The position numbers were made by a program, and so were the translations under genes. Of a stretch of DNA of 64,000 bases, positions 1 to 10,534 are shown one piece after another. The notes under the pieces are model-generated. The model had not been told where the DNA came from. It worked only from the letters and a program-made list of their open reading frames with translations, and searched no databases. How positions within the stretch are numbered: position 1 is the first letter of the stretch; the number at the start of each line of letters is the position of its first letter. This stretch comes from Pristionchus mayeri (taxonomy: Eukaryota > Nematoda > Chromadorea > Rhabditida > Neodiplogasteridae). The stretch lies in contig BTRK01000004.1 of the NCBI GenBank assembly GCA_036245805.1, positions 23,822,619 to 23,886,618 of the forward strand. Reading direction: 5' to 3'.

Positions 1-904
1 TTTCCTACATACAACACGAGCAAACTTAGCGCTTATATCCTCAGAGAATGTTTTGTCGGAATCATCGAGAGCTTTCGAATTCACTCCTTACTTTTGCGAG
101 ATGACCATTTTGAAAAGAGATATGAACCAAAATGTGAATTTTGAAAAAGGCGACTATGTTCCGGACCCTACTTACTAAAACGATATCCCGGGGAAAGAAA
201 TATGAAAAAGAAAAATCGATATATTGGATCGAAAAATCGGTTTTTCAGGAAAATGACCACAATGCTGACGTTTTTGGTAAGGAACATTCAAGACATATTT
301 GTAGGACTCGTCGAGACGAGCAAAATGCTTTAAAAAAAGTTCCCTGTACGATCAAAATTGACCGATTTACAGTACTTCAAGCCGGTAGATCAAAAAAATC
401 GATAATGAGCAAATTTGACCAAACCAAGTGGATAGGACTTCTTCGGACCCTCATAGTATCAATAAACTAAGTTTGAACGAAATCCGTGACTATGACTTTT
501 TTTCTGGTGGCAAAAGGGGCTGATTTTCCTGCATTCTTACAGAAGACCCGTGTTATTCTTTTGAAAATTTCGTTGAATACGTCCCTTTCGATTTTCCTGG
601 AAATGCGCCCACAGGGGTAAAAAAAGCGCGTAGAATCGAATCAACATGAAATTGGATTGTTATCTGTCACCATGTTTTCAGTATCACAATTTATAAAATT
701 TTAAGGGTCATAACTTTTTTTCACCGAAGAGCTAGCCCTTCACTTTCAACATGAAAAATGCTTATCTCGTCGAGATCGTTCAGAATTACTATATATGTAC
801 GGGGTTTGGATGAGCCGTTCAAAATTTAAAAAAAAAACCGACCTCGCCGTTGAGGCGCGCTACAGGAAATGAGGGGTCAGAGATACCGCTTCCTAAGGTC
901 GATT
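1..904. other. gene-free AT-rich stretch
   Basis: No supported gene. The longest open frame (141-470, +) has no recognisable domain and reads like chance translation of repeat DNA. A short motif near 530-560 (bases resembling CATTCTTACAGA followed by an ACCCGTGTTAT-like end) resembles the ends of the palindromic elements at 45606-47148 and 28640-29965. The left edge may therefore be one arm of a foldback cut by the window boundary. Confidence 0.4.
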
Positions 905-907
905 TTC

Positions 908-1888
908 GTGGGGGTATGACAAAATCGCAAACGACAAAATAGCAAATCGAAATATCTCAAGTCAGAGTGAAGGAACAACTTCGTAATTAGTATCAACTAA
1001 TTACTCGAGGCAAGTACTATTTGCCCCGAGGGCACATCAGTGACGTCACTTTAATTAGCGACATCGCAGTATCCACGTCCTATTTCCCGGTCACGGTCCA
1101 AAATCGGGGTGGGGTTTATGTCCGATTAACCCAACATACCATGTCCCACATCAAGTATGGTTACCCAGCTCTCATATATCGGCTACCGTATCCCAATCTA
1201 CCGTAATCCAGATACTGTAGGCACACCAATTGAGGACAAACGTGTCCTTCCAGGCACAGTGATTACCGGACAGACTTGCAAGATGTCCCAGAAGTTTGCC
1301 ATAACCCGAGTACTGTATCCTAGTTACCTTAAACCACACCATCGCGAACTGATTTTATTTCTAAAGTTGGTTCTAAAAATAAGGCAATGATTTTTTTAAA
1401 ATAATACATTTAGGAGCAAAAATTATTTTAATGTTTAAAAAAAAATTAAAATCATAGCCGAGTGGCTAACGCACTCGCCTTGGAAGCAGAAGGTGGGGGG
1501 TTCGAATCCGATCGGATGAAAACATCTCTGCCAAGCCTCATGAAGATCAGGAAAATTAAAGAAAGCTAAAAGAAAAACCTTACTTACAGTATCCCGGTTC
1601 AGCGTGCCATGGTTAGTGCGCTGGGTCGCACATATGACTTTATAATGAAATAGTGCCGCGATCATGCTGGCAGTATTGCGGGTCGTTTTAACCGCATGAA
1701 TTTGGTGAATTCGTTTTTTGAACAGCATTTATTTTCTGAAGTGTCATTGCGAATTCAATACAATATATTTAACATTCAACGAATAATTTTATTATTATAC
1801 ATATTTCATTTGAGACTCGCCAATGAACGCTACCTCTCTATTATAAATTTCAATATTGATATTGTCATTACCAAGTTATTTTGTAGGT
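908..1888 (+). repeat. left arm of outer long inverted repeat
   Basis: Bases 908-1137 and about 1755-1888 are the reverse complement of 9952-10321. The match includes a conspicuous block ending in the motif TTGCCCCGAGGGCACATC and, at the inner edge, TTTTGTAGGTAAGTA. The arm is interrupted at about 1138-1754 by unrelated sequence carrying a tRNA-like SINE. Together the two arms enclose about 8 kb of LINE sequence, a classic foldback architecture. Confidence 0.75.
1452..1645 (+). mobile_element. tRNA-derived SINE, family 1, copy 1
   Basis: The head has a class-II tRNA-like A box (GCCGAGTGGCTAA), an anticodon-like TTGGAAG and a B box (GGGGTTCGAATCC). A body of about 100 bp follows, ending in a GCGCTGGGTCGCACATATGA-like tail. 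The same head-to-tail layout recurs at 17353-20450, 22085-22273, 27060-27176 and 30598-30763. A functional tRNA-Ser/Leu is unlikely: the acceptor stem does not close and the copies diverge from one another. Confidence 0.6.
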
Positions 1889-2279
1889 AAGTATCCAATT
1901 GATTTCTTCCCTCCACCTACTCACACTTGGAATCGGTTTGTAAAATTTTTTGCCCCTTTTAACCCTAAAAGTCGCATTTCAACTCTCTAGCTCCACTGAA
2001 AATCGAGATACAGAAATTGTGGGAATTCAAATCTTGGAGCTTCTCAGACCATGTGGTGGCGGAAATTCAAATTCCGCTGCTTTTCCGAGGAATAAATTAA
2101 CACAATTGTGAACTTTTCCAACTTCTTTTCTAAGATTTTAACACAACATCAGATAGTCTTAGAACTAGATTTTTTTCTACATAAAAACAAGTCTCATTTA
2201 GACTTTAAAAAAAATCGTCTCATTGTGACATTATTCCATCTTGATCCAAAGGTGTGTGAATATGAGGAGGGCAGAAATA
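1889..2279. other. gene-free spacer inside the inverted repeat
   Basis: No coding signal. It lies between the left arm of the outer inverted repeat and the 3' end of the first CR1-like LINE. Part of it (about 1980-2080) resembles 31840-31910 beside the hAT element, so it is itself repeat-derived. Confidence 0.4.
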
Positions 2280-2282
2280 AAT

Positions 2283-2305
2283 TATATATATATATATATA
2301 TATAT
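2283..2305. repeat. (TA)n tract at LINE A 3' end
   Basis: About eleven TA units directly after an AAATAGCATAAA-like motif, read on the minus strand. The related 3' fragment at 37677-37917 ends the same way, so the microsatellite is probably part of the element's 3' tail. Confidence 0.7.
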
Positions 2306-2408
2306 TTATGCTATTTCTTTTGCGAAATAACGTGATACAAAATGAAAAATGGAACATAGTTTAATTACGATTAAAATGACGAATAACTGGATAATACGGG
2401 AGGGTAAA

Positions 2409-3347
2409 CTACTCAGGGGAACTGGTTTGATTCTCATTGTTCACTAAAAGCCTTGCCGCTCTTGGAAAGAAACTATTATGTCTATAGTTGAAGTTCGATC
2501 CAGGGTTGTTGAAGTTCATGCCGTTTCGAGTGTAGTAAATTTTAAAATAATGTGGTTTTCGGTTGGAAATACTATATTTGCCTCTAAGAAGATTATTGGC
2601 TACTCTCATATCGATCGCCATTCTACGCTTCTCCAGGGACTCGATGCCTAGTTTCTTATTGCGATCGAAAGCGGAGGGCATGTTTTCCCAAGTGTGATTA
2701 AAACAGCGCATAAATAAACGTCTTGTGAAGTAGTTCTGTACTTTTTCAAGTTCCTTTTTATCCTTATTTTGGTATGGGTTGAAAACGGAAGAAGCGCTTT
2801 CTAAAATAGGTCTAATGTACATTGAGAACGTTTTAAGGAGTACCTCTACATTTTTGGTTCGCAATGCTCTAAGGATAGTGTGACAGGCAGTTTTGCCCTT
2901 ATTGGATACGGTAGTGCAATGGTCTGAAAAGGAGAGATTTTTCTGAATAACAAAACCGAGGTTTTTTACTGTATCTTTTTGTTCTAGAGTTGTGGTTCCT
3001 ATAGCATATGTTCGCTTTGTATTTGCCCTGCCCAGGTGCAATAAGTTGCATTTATGCGCAGCAAGGGGGAGTTGCCACTCTTCTGACCAGTTTACGATCG
3101 TGTCAATAGCAGCTTGTCGAGGGGCAGGTGAGTTTCCCTTCCTAAATGACCGATATATTTTTATATCGTCGGCATACATTCTTGCAACGACTCCATGATT
3201 TTGCACTAGAGTAGGGATTTCTGAGGTGTAAATAAGGAAAAGCAAAGGGCCTAGGACAGAGCCCTGTGGTACACAGCTGGTTACAGGAAGTGATATAGAG
3301 AGTGAGTCTTTTACTCTCACTTGAAACGATCTATTCGTGAGGTATCC
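2409..3347 (-). pseudogene. LINE A reverse transcriptase, C-terminal half
   Basis: A 303-codon open frame starting inside the RT domain. It shows the palm motif PQGSVLGPLLFLIYTSEIP and the catalytic YADDIK (Tyr-Ala-Asp-Asp), then the thumb and C-terminal region ending ARLLVNNENQTSSPE. It has no start codon of its own. The missing N-terminal half is at 8827-9925, separated by LINE B, so this is a disrupted ORF2 remnant. Its own frame is open, which suggests the interruption is not very old. Confidence 0.85.
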
Positions 3348-3533
3348 TATTTATTTATTTATTTATCGTACACCACTAGGGTGCTTCGGCAAGTGCAGAA
3401 TGTGCGTGAAATGGGGCTAGGGAGGAGGTGAGAAGGGGGGTCGATCTTCCGAATTCTGTCGTACAAGAGAGGAGAGTGCCGAGGGGAGGGTGCCTCGTGA
3501 GCGGGAGGAGTGACCGCTTGTCCAATGTATATC

Positions 3534-6500
3534 TTATTGGAAGCTTGTGTAACAGAAGATCGGAGAAGATCGAAGGTCGAGGGGACATGCGAAGGGTTGG
3601 GAATGGTTGGGGGAAGGGTAGGGAAGAGAGAGGAAAAGGTGAGGGAGGGTGATGATAGCTGCTAAAGATTTCTGATTTCTATTCCAAGAGTACAGAAGAT
3701 TATGGTGATTTAGCAAATGAATCTTAACAGTCTCTATAGACAGCAGAGGATTACAAATTAAGTGGAGCTTATTTAGGAGCCTGGCTGTTCTATGCGCAAA
3801 TGATGCCTTCAAATTTTCCTTTCGGAAAGCGGGAATGTGAAGAACAAAGGTACAATGACGTCTGCTAATAGTTCTATATGTGTAGAAATTACTAACAGGC
3901 AACTCGACAGCGTTGGCGAAGATTTTAAGGGCAAGAACTATGTCAATGACAATACGGCGAGCATAAAGAGAATGTAGAGAGTAAAGGGCTAATCGATCAG
4001 AATAAGAGGGGAACGACAAGTCAGTTCGAGAGCAACGAAAATATAATAGTCTACTAAAAAGGTGTTGAACTTTCTCTAATTTGTGAATACGACCAGATGA
4101 GGAGGGTGACCAGACGGGGATGCATATTCTAGTATTGGAAGGATAAAGGATTTAAATGCAGATATATATGGGGCAACGATAGTGCAGCTGATACTACGGA
4201 AGAGTAAATAAACTAATGATGATGCCTTATGGCAAACAGTATGGATGTGAGAGTCGAAATTTAGGAGAGGATCAATAAGGACACCTAGGTCACGGATTGA
4301 CTGAGCTGCTTCAAAGTTACAGGAGATCAAGGAATAGCTAATGTGGGGATTGGTTTTGCCTATGTGAAGTACGTTGCACTTTTTTTCAGCAACTTCCAAC
4401 TGCCATTTTTTGCAGTAATCTAGGAGCTCAATGATACCCGATTGAAGTTGAGAAGGAGAGTCGGAAGGGGAAAGTGGATCGAAAGTAGTAAAGAGTTTGA
4501 TGTCATCAGCGAAGAGCCGACAAGTGAGTTTGGGGTAGGGGGAGAAAACTAAAGGGAGATCGAAAGTGTAGAGCAAAAAGAGAAGAGGCCCAAGGCCTGT
4601 GCCCTGTGGCACCCCTGAGATGACTTGTCTCTCAGTTGAGAGAGAGCTCCCTAAACGAACTCTGAAATTTCTATCAGAGAGATAACCTGTAATCCATTTA
4701 AGCAGACAACCACGATGCCGAGCAATGACAACTTGAATAGTAGCTTAGGATGGGAGACCTTATCGAAAGCCTTAGCTAGATCAATGTAAACTACATCAGT
4801 ACAGTAATCACGATCGATGGAGTCACGCCACTTTTGGGTACAATCTAATAATTGGGTAACAGTAAGCACTAAGGAAACCGTGTTGTTCAGGAGGGATGAT
4901 CTTATGAAAATTACACCAACGGATAATCTTAGGCCTGGCGATGGGTGTGAGGCTAATAGGACGATAATCAGAGACCGATGAAGGTGAGGAAGTTTTGGGA
5001 ATAGGAATAATAGAGGATTTCCACAAGGAAGGAATGTCACCGAGCATAATACTGTAATTGAAAATGTGCGCGAGAGGAGTAGACAAGGATCGGGAGCAAT
5101 TTTTAAAAATAATTGAAGGGATGGAATCAGATGGGAGAGAGCACGAGGAAGAAACTTTTCTCAGGAGAGAAGAGACATCGTGTGGAAGAACTACTGATAA
5201 TGGGATGGAATGAGAAACGCGTGTAGGGCAAGATGGAAGGGAGCCGTCATCACGCGTATATACAGAAGTGAAATAATCGGCAAGAGATTCAGCCTTTAAA
5301 GAGTTACTAGTGATAACGGTTCCATCCAATGCCACGAAAGCAGGGGTGGATAGGCTTTTGGATTTGAAACGAGTTGATACGTAGCGAAAAAAGGACCGGC
5401 TATGATTACTGGCAAGTAGACGGTTCTCATAACAGCGTACGTAATTGCGTTTTTCCTTATCTAATTTTTGAGAAACTAAAAGAAACTGGGAATGAACAGG
5501 GCGAAGGTGAATCTTGCTGAAGAGTGCACGCTTGTGTGCAAGAAGGGACTTGATGTGGGGAGGGTAGTGATCAGAGGACAGTGAAATCTTCTTGAGAGGA
5601 ACAAATGCTGAGAAAAGGTCAGTTACGCACGAGACGAATCGAGAATACAGGTCCGAGATATCGGTGAAATCAGAAAGGGATTCCTCCCAGTTCAACCCGA
5701 GCAGTGCATTTTCGAGACCAGAAAAGTCAGTTTTACGAAAATCAAATGAATGCACTACTACGGGCTGATCAAGGGGGAAATGAAAGTCAAAGTTAATCGT
5801 AGAGTGATCAGAATTTTTAAAGGGAGCTGATACGCAGCAATTGGATACTACTCCGAGAGGTGATAGGATGATATCAAGGAAATGATTGTTTAGGGAAGGA
5901 GAGGGGACCATTTGGGTGAGGTCAAGATCAGTGGAGAGGTCAACTAAGCATGAAGCTTGAGAAGAGAGCACACCGGGAGAAGACCAATCGATATGTAAAT
6001 TTAGGTCGCCCAGCACAACCACTTGATGTTGCACCGTAACCAGAGAAGAAATGACATCAAACAATTGAGTATTTTGAACAGTGGTTGTGTTGGGAGGCCT
6101 ATATACAAGTATGAAACGAGTGGGGACGAGTGTTGTGGGGGGATGAACATCGACCGCAAGAATGTCACAAGAGATTGATGAATTGATAGCTACTCGAGAG
6201 CAGGGGAGATGATCACGAATGAGGAGACAGACACCGCCCCCACGACGAGGACGATCAGAACGAAAGACGCGATATGGGAAAGAAAGAAGCAGCTCAGAGT
6301 CTAATATCTTGGAAGAGAGCCAAGTCTCTGTTATAAAGAGAAAGTCAGGCTTATCGATAGAGAGAATCGCATGCAAATCAGGAAGCTTATTACAAAGTGA
6401 TCGAGAATTGAATAAAGAACAGTGAAGGGGGAGAGGAAGGACAGTAGAAGAAGGCGACTGATCGATCATGGAGGGAACGGGTGGAGGAAGAGGCTGGAGA

Positions 6501-6607
6501 GGCGAGAGAGTGTGGGGAACAGAGAGGAGACTGAGAGGGAGAGGGAAAGAAGGGAAGGGGGGAATAGAAGCAATGTCAATCGAGAGGCAGTCAATGGAAA
6601 AGGGCAC
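3534..6607 (-). pseudogene. LINE B ORF2: endonuclease plus reverse transcriptase, frameshifted
   Basis: The endonuclease comes first, with LFNSRSLCNKLPDLH, the catalytic-type ITETWL, GDLNLHIDW and SDHSTINF. The RT follows with NYRP-like SDYRPISLTP, the palm DLAKAFDKVSHPKL, the motif PQGTGLGPLLFLLYTFDLP and the catalytic FADDIK. The reading moves between three frames (about 6607-4823, 5040-4651, 4612-4076, then 4019-3534), so at least three indels have broken the gene. This copy is dead. The FADD in place of YADD is within the normal range for the clade. Confidence 0.85.
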
Positions 6608-7795
6608 AACAGAGTCAGAATTCGAAGGTGATGTACGACAAATCAGTTTCCCTGAGGAGGGAGGCGAGTACGCTTACCTGTTCGGATGTCATCCCTGTGC
6701 CAAAGCTGATCGCGATAGAACACAAAGGGACAGTCCGAATCAGATGCACGCAACGCCTTGAGGGAATCTCTCAGTGCCTTTCCTCTCTCTCTCTCCTCTC
6801 TTGACTACGATTTCCGAATGTATATACCCCTGTACTCCTGGTTAGTGCGGAGCACAGAGGCGTGTTTGAGTGCAGTCAAGAGGTGGGAGCGAGAGGGGAG
6901 GACCACCTTGAGGAGACGAGGCTTATCTCCCTGCCTGCCCATTCTATAGACCATCTGGGGCATCGCTTCGACCTCTAGGAGGGATAGCAGGAGACCCACT
7001 GTCTTACTATCCCCCGCCAATTTCTCGTCAAGAGTCAGAGAAGGATCGGCTTCGGGAACACCCGAAATAACGAGAGAGCGAGCCCTGAGATGGGCCTCGA
7101 CGGGATCATCGGCATTCTGGAGGAGGGTGGATGGAGTGTGAGAGGAGGGTGGATGGAGTGTGAGAGGAGGGAATACGATTGGAGGAAGTGGAGGGGATAG
7201 GTGGGGAACAGAGAGGGAAGGGAGAGGAGGCAGAGGGAACATCACGGATCTGCTCGGCGACATGCTCGAGAGCTTTCGCCATATGACGCCGTATTCCTAA
7301 GGCACGGACAATTCGGGGAGGTGTTGGCACAGCGATTTTACGAAAATATGTAATCTGGGGTAGTTTTCCATGCTGATGACGATGGTCAGTCTCAATTTGC
7401 ATAATGAACTTCCAATAGCGCACTATTGCGCCCGTTTAAATGACGAAATTTTCGGTTAATTTGATCTAACATGTGTAAGAATGGTTCAAAAATTTTGAAA
7501 TTTTTTCCCCCGGGTAGTTTTTCATTCTCTTCACGATGGGACTGAAACCTTTACTTTAAAACAACATCTTCATAGCTTTTTTGACTGGATGTATGCTTAA
7601 AACTCAAAAGTGCTTCCATCCAAAATGAAGGCATGCATTTCATACGGCCAGTAGGCCAGAAAAAAATTTTTGTGCAATTCTAAGTCTGGTATTTTGAGAT
7701 ATGATCGGTCAAAGTTTCAAGGTCCAAACCTCATAGTGTCTTGTTTGCTTTCAAACAAACAAGAGAGCTTCAGCGCCGAAGCTGACCATAATGCG

Positions 7796-7868
7796 TACAT
7801 GGCTCAGTTGGGTAGACTTTGGCCTCGCACCCTCGGGGCACTGGTTCGTTCCCGTCGGCTCCGAACTT
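7796..7868 (+). other. tRNA-like sequence, left palindrome arm
   Basis: A box TGGCTCAGTTGGGTAG and B box CTGGTTCGTTCCC with tRNA-like spacing. The B-box has a T where the mirror copy at 7993-8062 has the canonical A (GGTTCGATCCC), so the two arms have diverged slightly. It is probably a Pol III promoter relic of a SINE, not a working tRNA. Confidence 0.5.
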
Positions 7869-7992
7869 TTGCTATGGCTTCAAGCATCTGGTATTAAGTT
7901 TTATCAATGTTCCATTTTGATGAGACGGAAAAGGTGTTGAATTTAGGCCAAGAGTGTAAATCAATTTGATACGTGAAACCTTTGCAAAAGTT

Positions 7993-8062
7993 CGGAGCCG
8001 ACGGGGATCGAACCAGTGCCCCGAGGGTGCGAGGCCAAAGTCTACCCAACTGAGCCATGTAC
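7993..8062 (-). other. tRNA-like sequence, right palindrome arm
   Basis: Inverted partner of 7796-7868, with A box TGGCTCAGTTGGG and a canonical B box GGTTCGATCCC on the minus strand. It is the better-preserved of the pair. Confidence 0.5.
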
Positions 8063-8826
8063 GCATTATGGTCAGCTTCGGCGCTGAAGGACCTTGAAAC
8101 TTTGACCGATCATATCTCAAAATACCAGACTTAGAATTGCACAAAAAAATTTTTCTGGCCTACTGGCCGTATGAAATGCATACCTTCATTTTGGATGGAA
8201 GCACTTTTGAGTTTTAAGCATACATCCAGTCAAAAAAGCTATGAAGATGTTGTTTTAAAGTAAAGATTTCAGTCCCATCGTGAAGAGAATGAAAAACTAC
8301 CCAGGGAAAAAATTTTCAAAATTTTTGAACCATTCTTACACATGTTAGATCAAATTAACCGAAAATTTCGTCATTTAAACGGGCGCAATAGTGCGCTATT
8401 GGAAGTTCATTGTGCAAATTGAGACTGACCATCGTCATCAGCATGGAAAACTACCCCAGATTACATATTTTCGTAAAATCGCTGTGCCAACGTTTGTCTG
8501 AGCCTTAGGAATACGGCGTCATATTGTGGAGCAGTCCCGTGATGTTCTTCCACTTCTCCGAGTCCATCCCAGAGGGGGCATCCTCGGTGGCCAAAGCGAA
8601 TGCCGACACACACATGTTTGTGAATGTGCCAGCCTGCTTTTTGACCGAGTGAGGAGCCGCCTGAGGGGGAGACATGGAAAGTGTCCTCTTAGCCAGGGTG
8701 GAATAGAGAAGGGCCAATCAACAAAATAGGAAAAAGGGAAAGAAAGAGTAAAGAAATTCGCGCGAAAATAACTCTAGAGAGAGCTACCTAGGTCACCTTC
8801 TCAGAGGAAGGGAAGAGGGGAGAGTC

Positions 8827-9925
8827 TACAATCCAGTTGATTGTCTTATCAGAGAGACCTATAGTGCTGAGCTTGAGTTTTAGCTTGGGGTGAGAAACTC
8901 TATCAAAGCTTTTGCAAAATCAAAGTAGATAACGTCAACTGGTTTCCCATCACTAATTGCGATTGTCCAGTGTTCTAGGACCTCAAGCATTTGGAGCTCT
9001 CGCGATCGTTTCTTACGGAATCCGTACTGCTCATTGGGGAAAATTTGTGATTGTTCACAATGGATGATAATGGATTTGCACAAAATGCGCTCAAAAACTC
9101 GGCAGAAGAAAGATGTAATTGAGATGGGCCTGTAGTTTAAGGGATTGGAGAAAGGAGGCGATTTCTTAACAGGGGCTAGTATTGAATGTCGCCAATGGGA
9201 GGGGACCGTTCCAGATTGGTAGGAGTTCCTAAAAATGATTTCAAGTGCTTCGGAAATGGGTACGGCAATTCGTTTTATGAAGGTGAGGTCAATGTTAGGG
9301 AGCAAATTTCGGGAGCAAATTTCGTGTCTAAGAAATTGGGGTTCTTCGTAATTACCGAGCTGAAGGAGGCCTTGACTATTTGGCAGCTTTCCATCATCAA
9401 TGGTGAATGCACTTGCAAAAGTTTCAGCGAGTAAGTTGGCTTTCCCCAGGTCATCCATTACTAGGCTGCCATCGGTTCTCGTTAGGCCTTCCACCCCCTT
9501 AGATTTATTAGCGCATCGTTTCATGAAGCGGAAAAACTTATTCTTGTCGTCGCTTTCGATTACTTTTTTCTCGATGGTTTTGTGATACCGTTGTAACTCT
9601 TTGCGAAACTTTTTGTTTAGGTTCTCGAATTCATGTTGATCATTCTGATCGTTGTTATTAATTGATTTCTGCCATGTTGAAAACGCTTTCCTAAGAGTCG
9701 CTCAATATGAGGGGGAAGTTTTCCATGTGAAAGGCTCACTTTTGCCCAAGGAACATGAGTGTCAATTGATTTTTGAATGACGCTAATCAAGAGGTCGTAC
9801 ATGAGGTCGATATTTTTTTTTTTGAAGAATGTCCAATCAATGTTTGCTAACTGAGAATTAATCAAGTCGTAGTCTGCTTTTCTGTAGTCGCGCCTAAGAG
9901 AGAAAGCGGGCGTAGAATGACTCAT
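8827..9925 (-). pseudogene. LINE A reverse transcriptase, N-terminal half
   Basis: It begins in the linker after a lost endonuclease (TPAFSLRRDYRKADYDLIN, 9925-9617) and continues in another frame at 9524-8880 with the RT fingers NYRPISITSFFCRVFERIL and the palm IYFDFAKA. The change of frame near 9600-9690 is an indel. It is the missing half of 2409-3347 and ends at the insertion point of LINE B. Confidence 0.8.
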
Positions 9926-9951
9926 TGTGAAGTTGAACTCGACCGATTGGT

Positions 9952-10321
9952 TACTTACCTACAAAATAACTTGGTAATGACAATATCAATATTGACATTT
10001 ATAATACAGAGGTAGCGAAGGAAATATCTTGAATAATAAAATTATTCTTTGAATGTTAAATATAATGTTAAAACAATGACAATTATCTTGGGTTGATCGG
10101 GCATAAGCCCCACCCCGATTTTGGACCGTGACCGGGAAATAGGACGTGGAAAATGCGATGTCGCTAATTAAAGTGACGTCACTGATGTGCCCTCGGGGCA
10201 AATAGTACTTGCCTCGAGTAATTAGTTGATACTAAATACGAAGTTGTTCCTTCACTCTGACTTGAGATATTTCGATTTGCTATTTTGTCGTTTGCGATTT
10301 TGTCATACTCCCATTTTCGTG
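9952..10321 (-). repeat. right arm of outer long inverted repeat
   Basis: Reverse complement of 908-1137 plus 1755-1888, without the SINE-bearing insertion found in the left arm. It is the uninterrupted reference for that arm. It lies about 210 bp upstream of the first recognised exon of the coiled-coil gene, so the whole nest is probably intronic or 5' to that gene. Confidence 0.75.
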
Positions 10322-10534
10322 CATAAGCAGGTAATGCCTAATCCAAGATATTCGTTTTATGAGAGGGGGCGGAGCATAGTACGGAATTAGGAAAGTATCT
10401 GAATTTATATCTGTCTTCATGAGAGATTCGAGCAATGGGTATTCGCTGTTATCATTGCATCGCTACAGTACCCTAGATAATCTCCGGAAAGATGAATATT
10501 TCCAAGTATGAAATGCAGCCTCTCCTTATTTCAG

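Larger units (their letters stand above)
7284..8521. repeat. 1.24-kb palindrome inserted at TA in LINE B ORF1
   Basis: Arms of about 0.6 kb (7284-7900 and 7900-8521) are near-perfect reverse complements. The ends read TGACGCCGTATTCC on one side and its complement on the other, with TA at 7282-7283 and 8522-8523. Removing it restores the ORF1 reading, so TA is a target-site duplication, as for Tc1/mariner-type insertion. Each arm holds a tRNA-like unit. No transposase is encoded. Confidence 0.75.
6805..8717 (-). pseudogene. LINE B ORF1, interrupted by a palindromic insertion
   Basis: The 5' piece (8717-8524) ends ITGLLHN and the 3' piece (7283-6805) resumes MAKALEHVAEQIRD. The C-terminal part, with RSLVISGVPEADPS, VYRMGRQGDKPRLLKV and YRGIYIRKS, resembles the RRM-like RNA-binding ORF1 proteins of nematode LINEs. 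A TA-flanked palindrome sits exactly at the joint. The central region is Pro/Ser-rich with short tandem repeats near 7122-7170. The function (RNA chaperone of the LINE particle) is inferred from position and family. Confidence 0.6.
3348..8826 (-). mobile_element. CR1-like LINE B nested in LINE A, with a palindrome in its ORF1
   Basis: A minus-strand LINE inserted in the RT gene of LINE A. Its 3' end is a run of ATAA units at 3348-3366. Reading 5' to 3' it has ORF1 (8717-8524 continuing at 7283-6805), then an ORF2 with APE-type endonuclease and RT (6607-3534). Subtracting the 1238-bp palindrome (7284-8521), the element is about 4.2 kb, near full length for the CR1 group. No obvious target-site duplication beyond a possible TA is visible. 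Confidence 0.8.
2280..9945 (-). mobile_element. CR1-like LINE A, 5'-truncated and split by LINE B
   Basis: A non-LTR retrotransposon on the minus strand. From 5' to 3' it has the endonuclease-to-RT linker and RT N-terminus (9925-8827), then, after a 5.5-kb interruption (3348-8826), the RT palm and C-terminus (3347-2409) and a short 3' UTR ending in an (AT)n tract at 2283-2305. The endonuclease domain is missing, as expected for 5' truncation at about 9945. The joint between halves is clean: the reading Asn-Trp-Ile-Val at 8827 continues as Gly-Tyr-Leu-Thr at 3347, matching the same region of LINE B. A 3' fragment of the same family lies at 37677-37917. CR1/jockey-group assignment is by motif and unconfirmed. 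Confidence 0.8.

Noticed and set aside
141..470. 109-codon open frame near the left edge
   Set aside because: Lysine/arginine-rich translation of AT-rich repeat DNA, no domain, no splice context.
1452..1525. Functional tRNA-Ser (GGA-like anticodon)
   Set aside because: No closed acceptor stem, and related copies share a SINE body and tail; better explained as a SINE head.
6219..6761. Plus-strand frames rich in Arg/Glu/Gly
   Set aside because: Antisense shadows of the LINE B ORF2, produced by its pyrimidine-rich coding strand.
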